Shown here piece by piece: positions 52,771 to 53,004 of a stretch of 53,004 nucleotides of DNA (position 1 is the stretch's first letter; each line of letters begins with the position of its first letter). Origin of the DNA: Nitrospira sp. (GTDB lineage Bacteria > Nitrospirota > Nitrospiria > Nitrospirales > Nitrospiraceae); NCBI GenBank assembly GCA_030444405.1, contig JARFPM010000008.1, positions 1-53,004 of the forward strand. The letters are read 5' to 3'. The notes below the pieces were generated by a model. The model made no database searches. It was not told the origin of the DNA and saw only the letters and a list, made by a program, of their open reading frames with translations. The position numbers and the translations under genes are program-made.

Positions 52771-53004
52771 TCACGGTCGCTTCATCGATTGCTCAATCAA
52801 TTGTCGTAGCTCCAGGAGCTCCCTATTCTTTGGGTCAAGGGCCAGTCCCTGGACGACGGCCTGTCTGGCCTCTGCAAAGCGCTCTCGTCCCATTTCGACG
52901 TAGGTCAAGATGGCGGCTTCTTTGATACGCTGATCGATTTCTGGTGGCGCAGTTTTCGCACAGCGGAATCCCAGGCCCACGCCGTAGCTGTTATTGAGTG
53001 GATG
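52771..53004 (-). CDS. FGE-fold protein with helical tail, C-terminal part (cut by window edge)
   Basis: The last 77 codons of a gene that enters from the right edge. The first visible residues NNSYGVGLGFRCAKT are the C-terminal end of a formylglycine-generating-enzyme-like domain. A tail of ~60 residues follows, with a TPR-like pattern (ILTYVEMGRERFAEARQAVVQGLALDPKNRELLELR). A GTG at 52980 could be read as a start but falls inside the domain. It is a second FGE-fold gene in a row with the one at 51504. Confidence 0.8.
   Translation of the reverse strand, partial: HPLNNSYGVGLGFRCAKTAPPEIDQRIKEAAILTYVEMGRERFAEARQAVVQGLALDPKNRELLELRQLIEQSMKRP

Noticed and set aside
1-53004. CRISPR arrays, rRNA genes, prophage or integrase genes
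   Set aside because: No regularly spaced repeats, rRNA-like sequence, phage structural genes or integrases were seen on either strand.

Overview
The window looks like a chromosomal segment of a Nitrospira-type nitrite oxidiser (phylum Nitrospirota). The pointers are a complex I operon with two adjacent nuoM genes, dense PAS/GAF two-component signalling, and overall protein content. This is inferred from gene content; no 16S gene or other marker is present.

Layout. 1-5.2 kb: an IS630-type transposase fragment at the left edge, a Pro/Ala-rich hypothetical protein, then a minus-strand housekeeping group (nagZ, pepA, queE, a HAD phosphatase) and a plus-strand tRNA-Leu(GAG) with a consensus promoter. 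5.4-14.3 kb: a signalling block with a 1,866-residue soluble kinase (about ten PAS and two GAF domains), its overlapping NarL-type regulator, a membrane hybrid kinase and a lone receiver. 14.4-18.8 kb: a small membrane protein, a PriA whose helicase motifs have eroded, and an OmpA-family protein with a good promoter.

19.4-33.2 kb: a complex I operon in the order nuoA-B-C-D-G-I-J-K-L-M-M-N. nuoE, nuoF and nuoH are absent from the cluster. The second NuoM lacks the TM7 lysine and carries a loop insertion. This fits the so-called 2M complex I, which is thought to use an electron donor other than NADH, or to run in reverse.

33.3-38.1 kb: a second signalling block (CHASE3 kinase, Rcp1-like receiver, hybrid kinase with a pseudo-receiver), then a secreted phosphodiester glycosidase-like protein and a lipoprotein.

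38.1-51.3 kb: minus-strand genes. pyrE is followed by a tightly overlapping eight-gene membrane-lipid cluster: two CFA-synthase-like methyltransferases, DUF1365, a COG2907 flavin oxidase, lipocalin, DUF6134, DUF1295 and DUF2878. Next come cbiX, a hypothetical gene, a DUF523/DUF1722 (YbgA-like) protein, a photolyase, a PDZ protein and a TIGR01777 epimerase. Two very small membrane-protein genes (31 and 41 aa) sit beside the last two. The lipid cluster is bracketed by an intact cbiX and a decayed copy of the cbiX 3' end in the same orientation, suggesting insertion or duplication at cbiX. Together with the photolyase this resembles a light/oxidative-stress lipid-remodelling island. 51.5-53 kb: two formylglycine-generating-enzyme-fold proteins, one cut by the window edge, and a small exported helical protein.

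No CRISPR array, rRNA, phage or integrase gene was seen. No stretch longer than about 300 bases lacks a gene.
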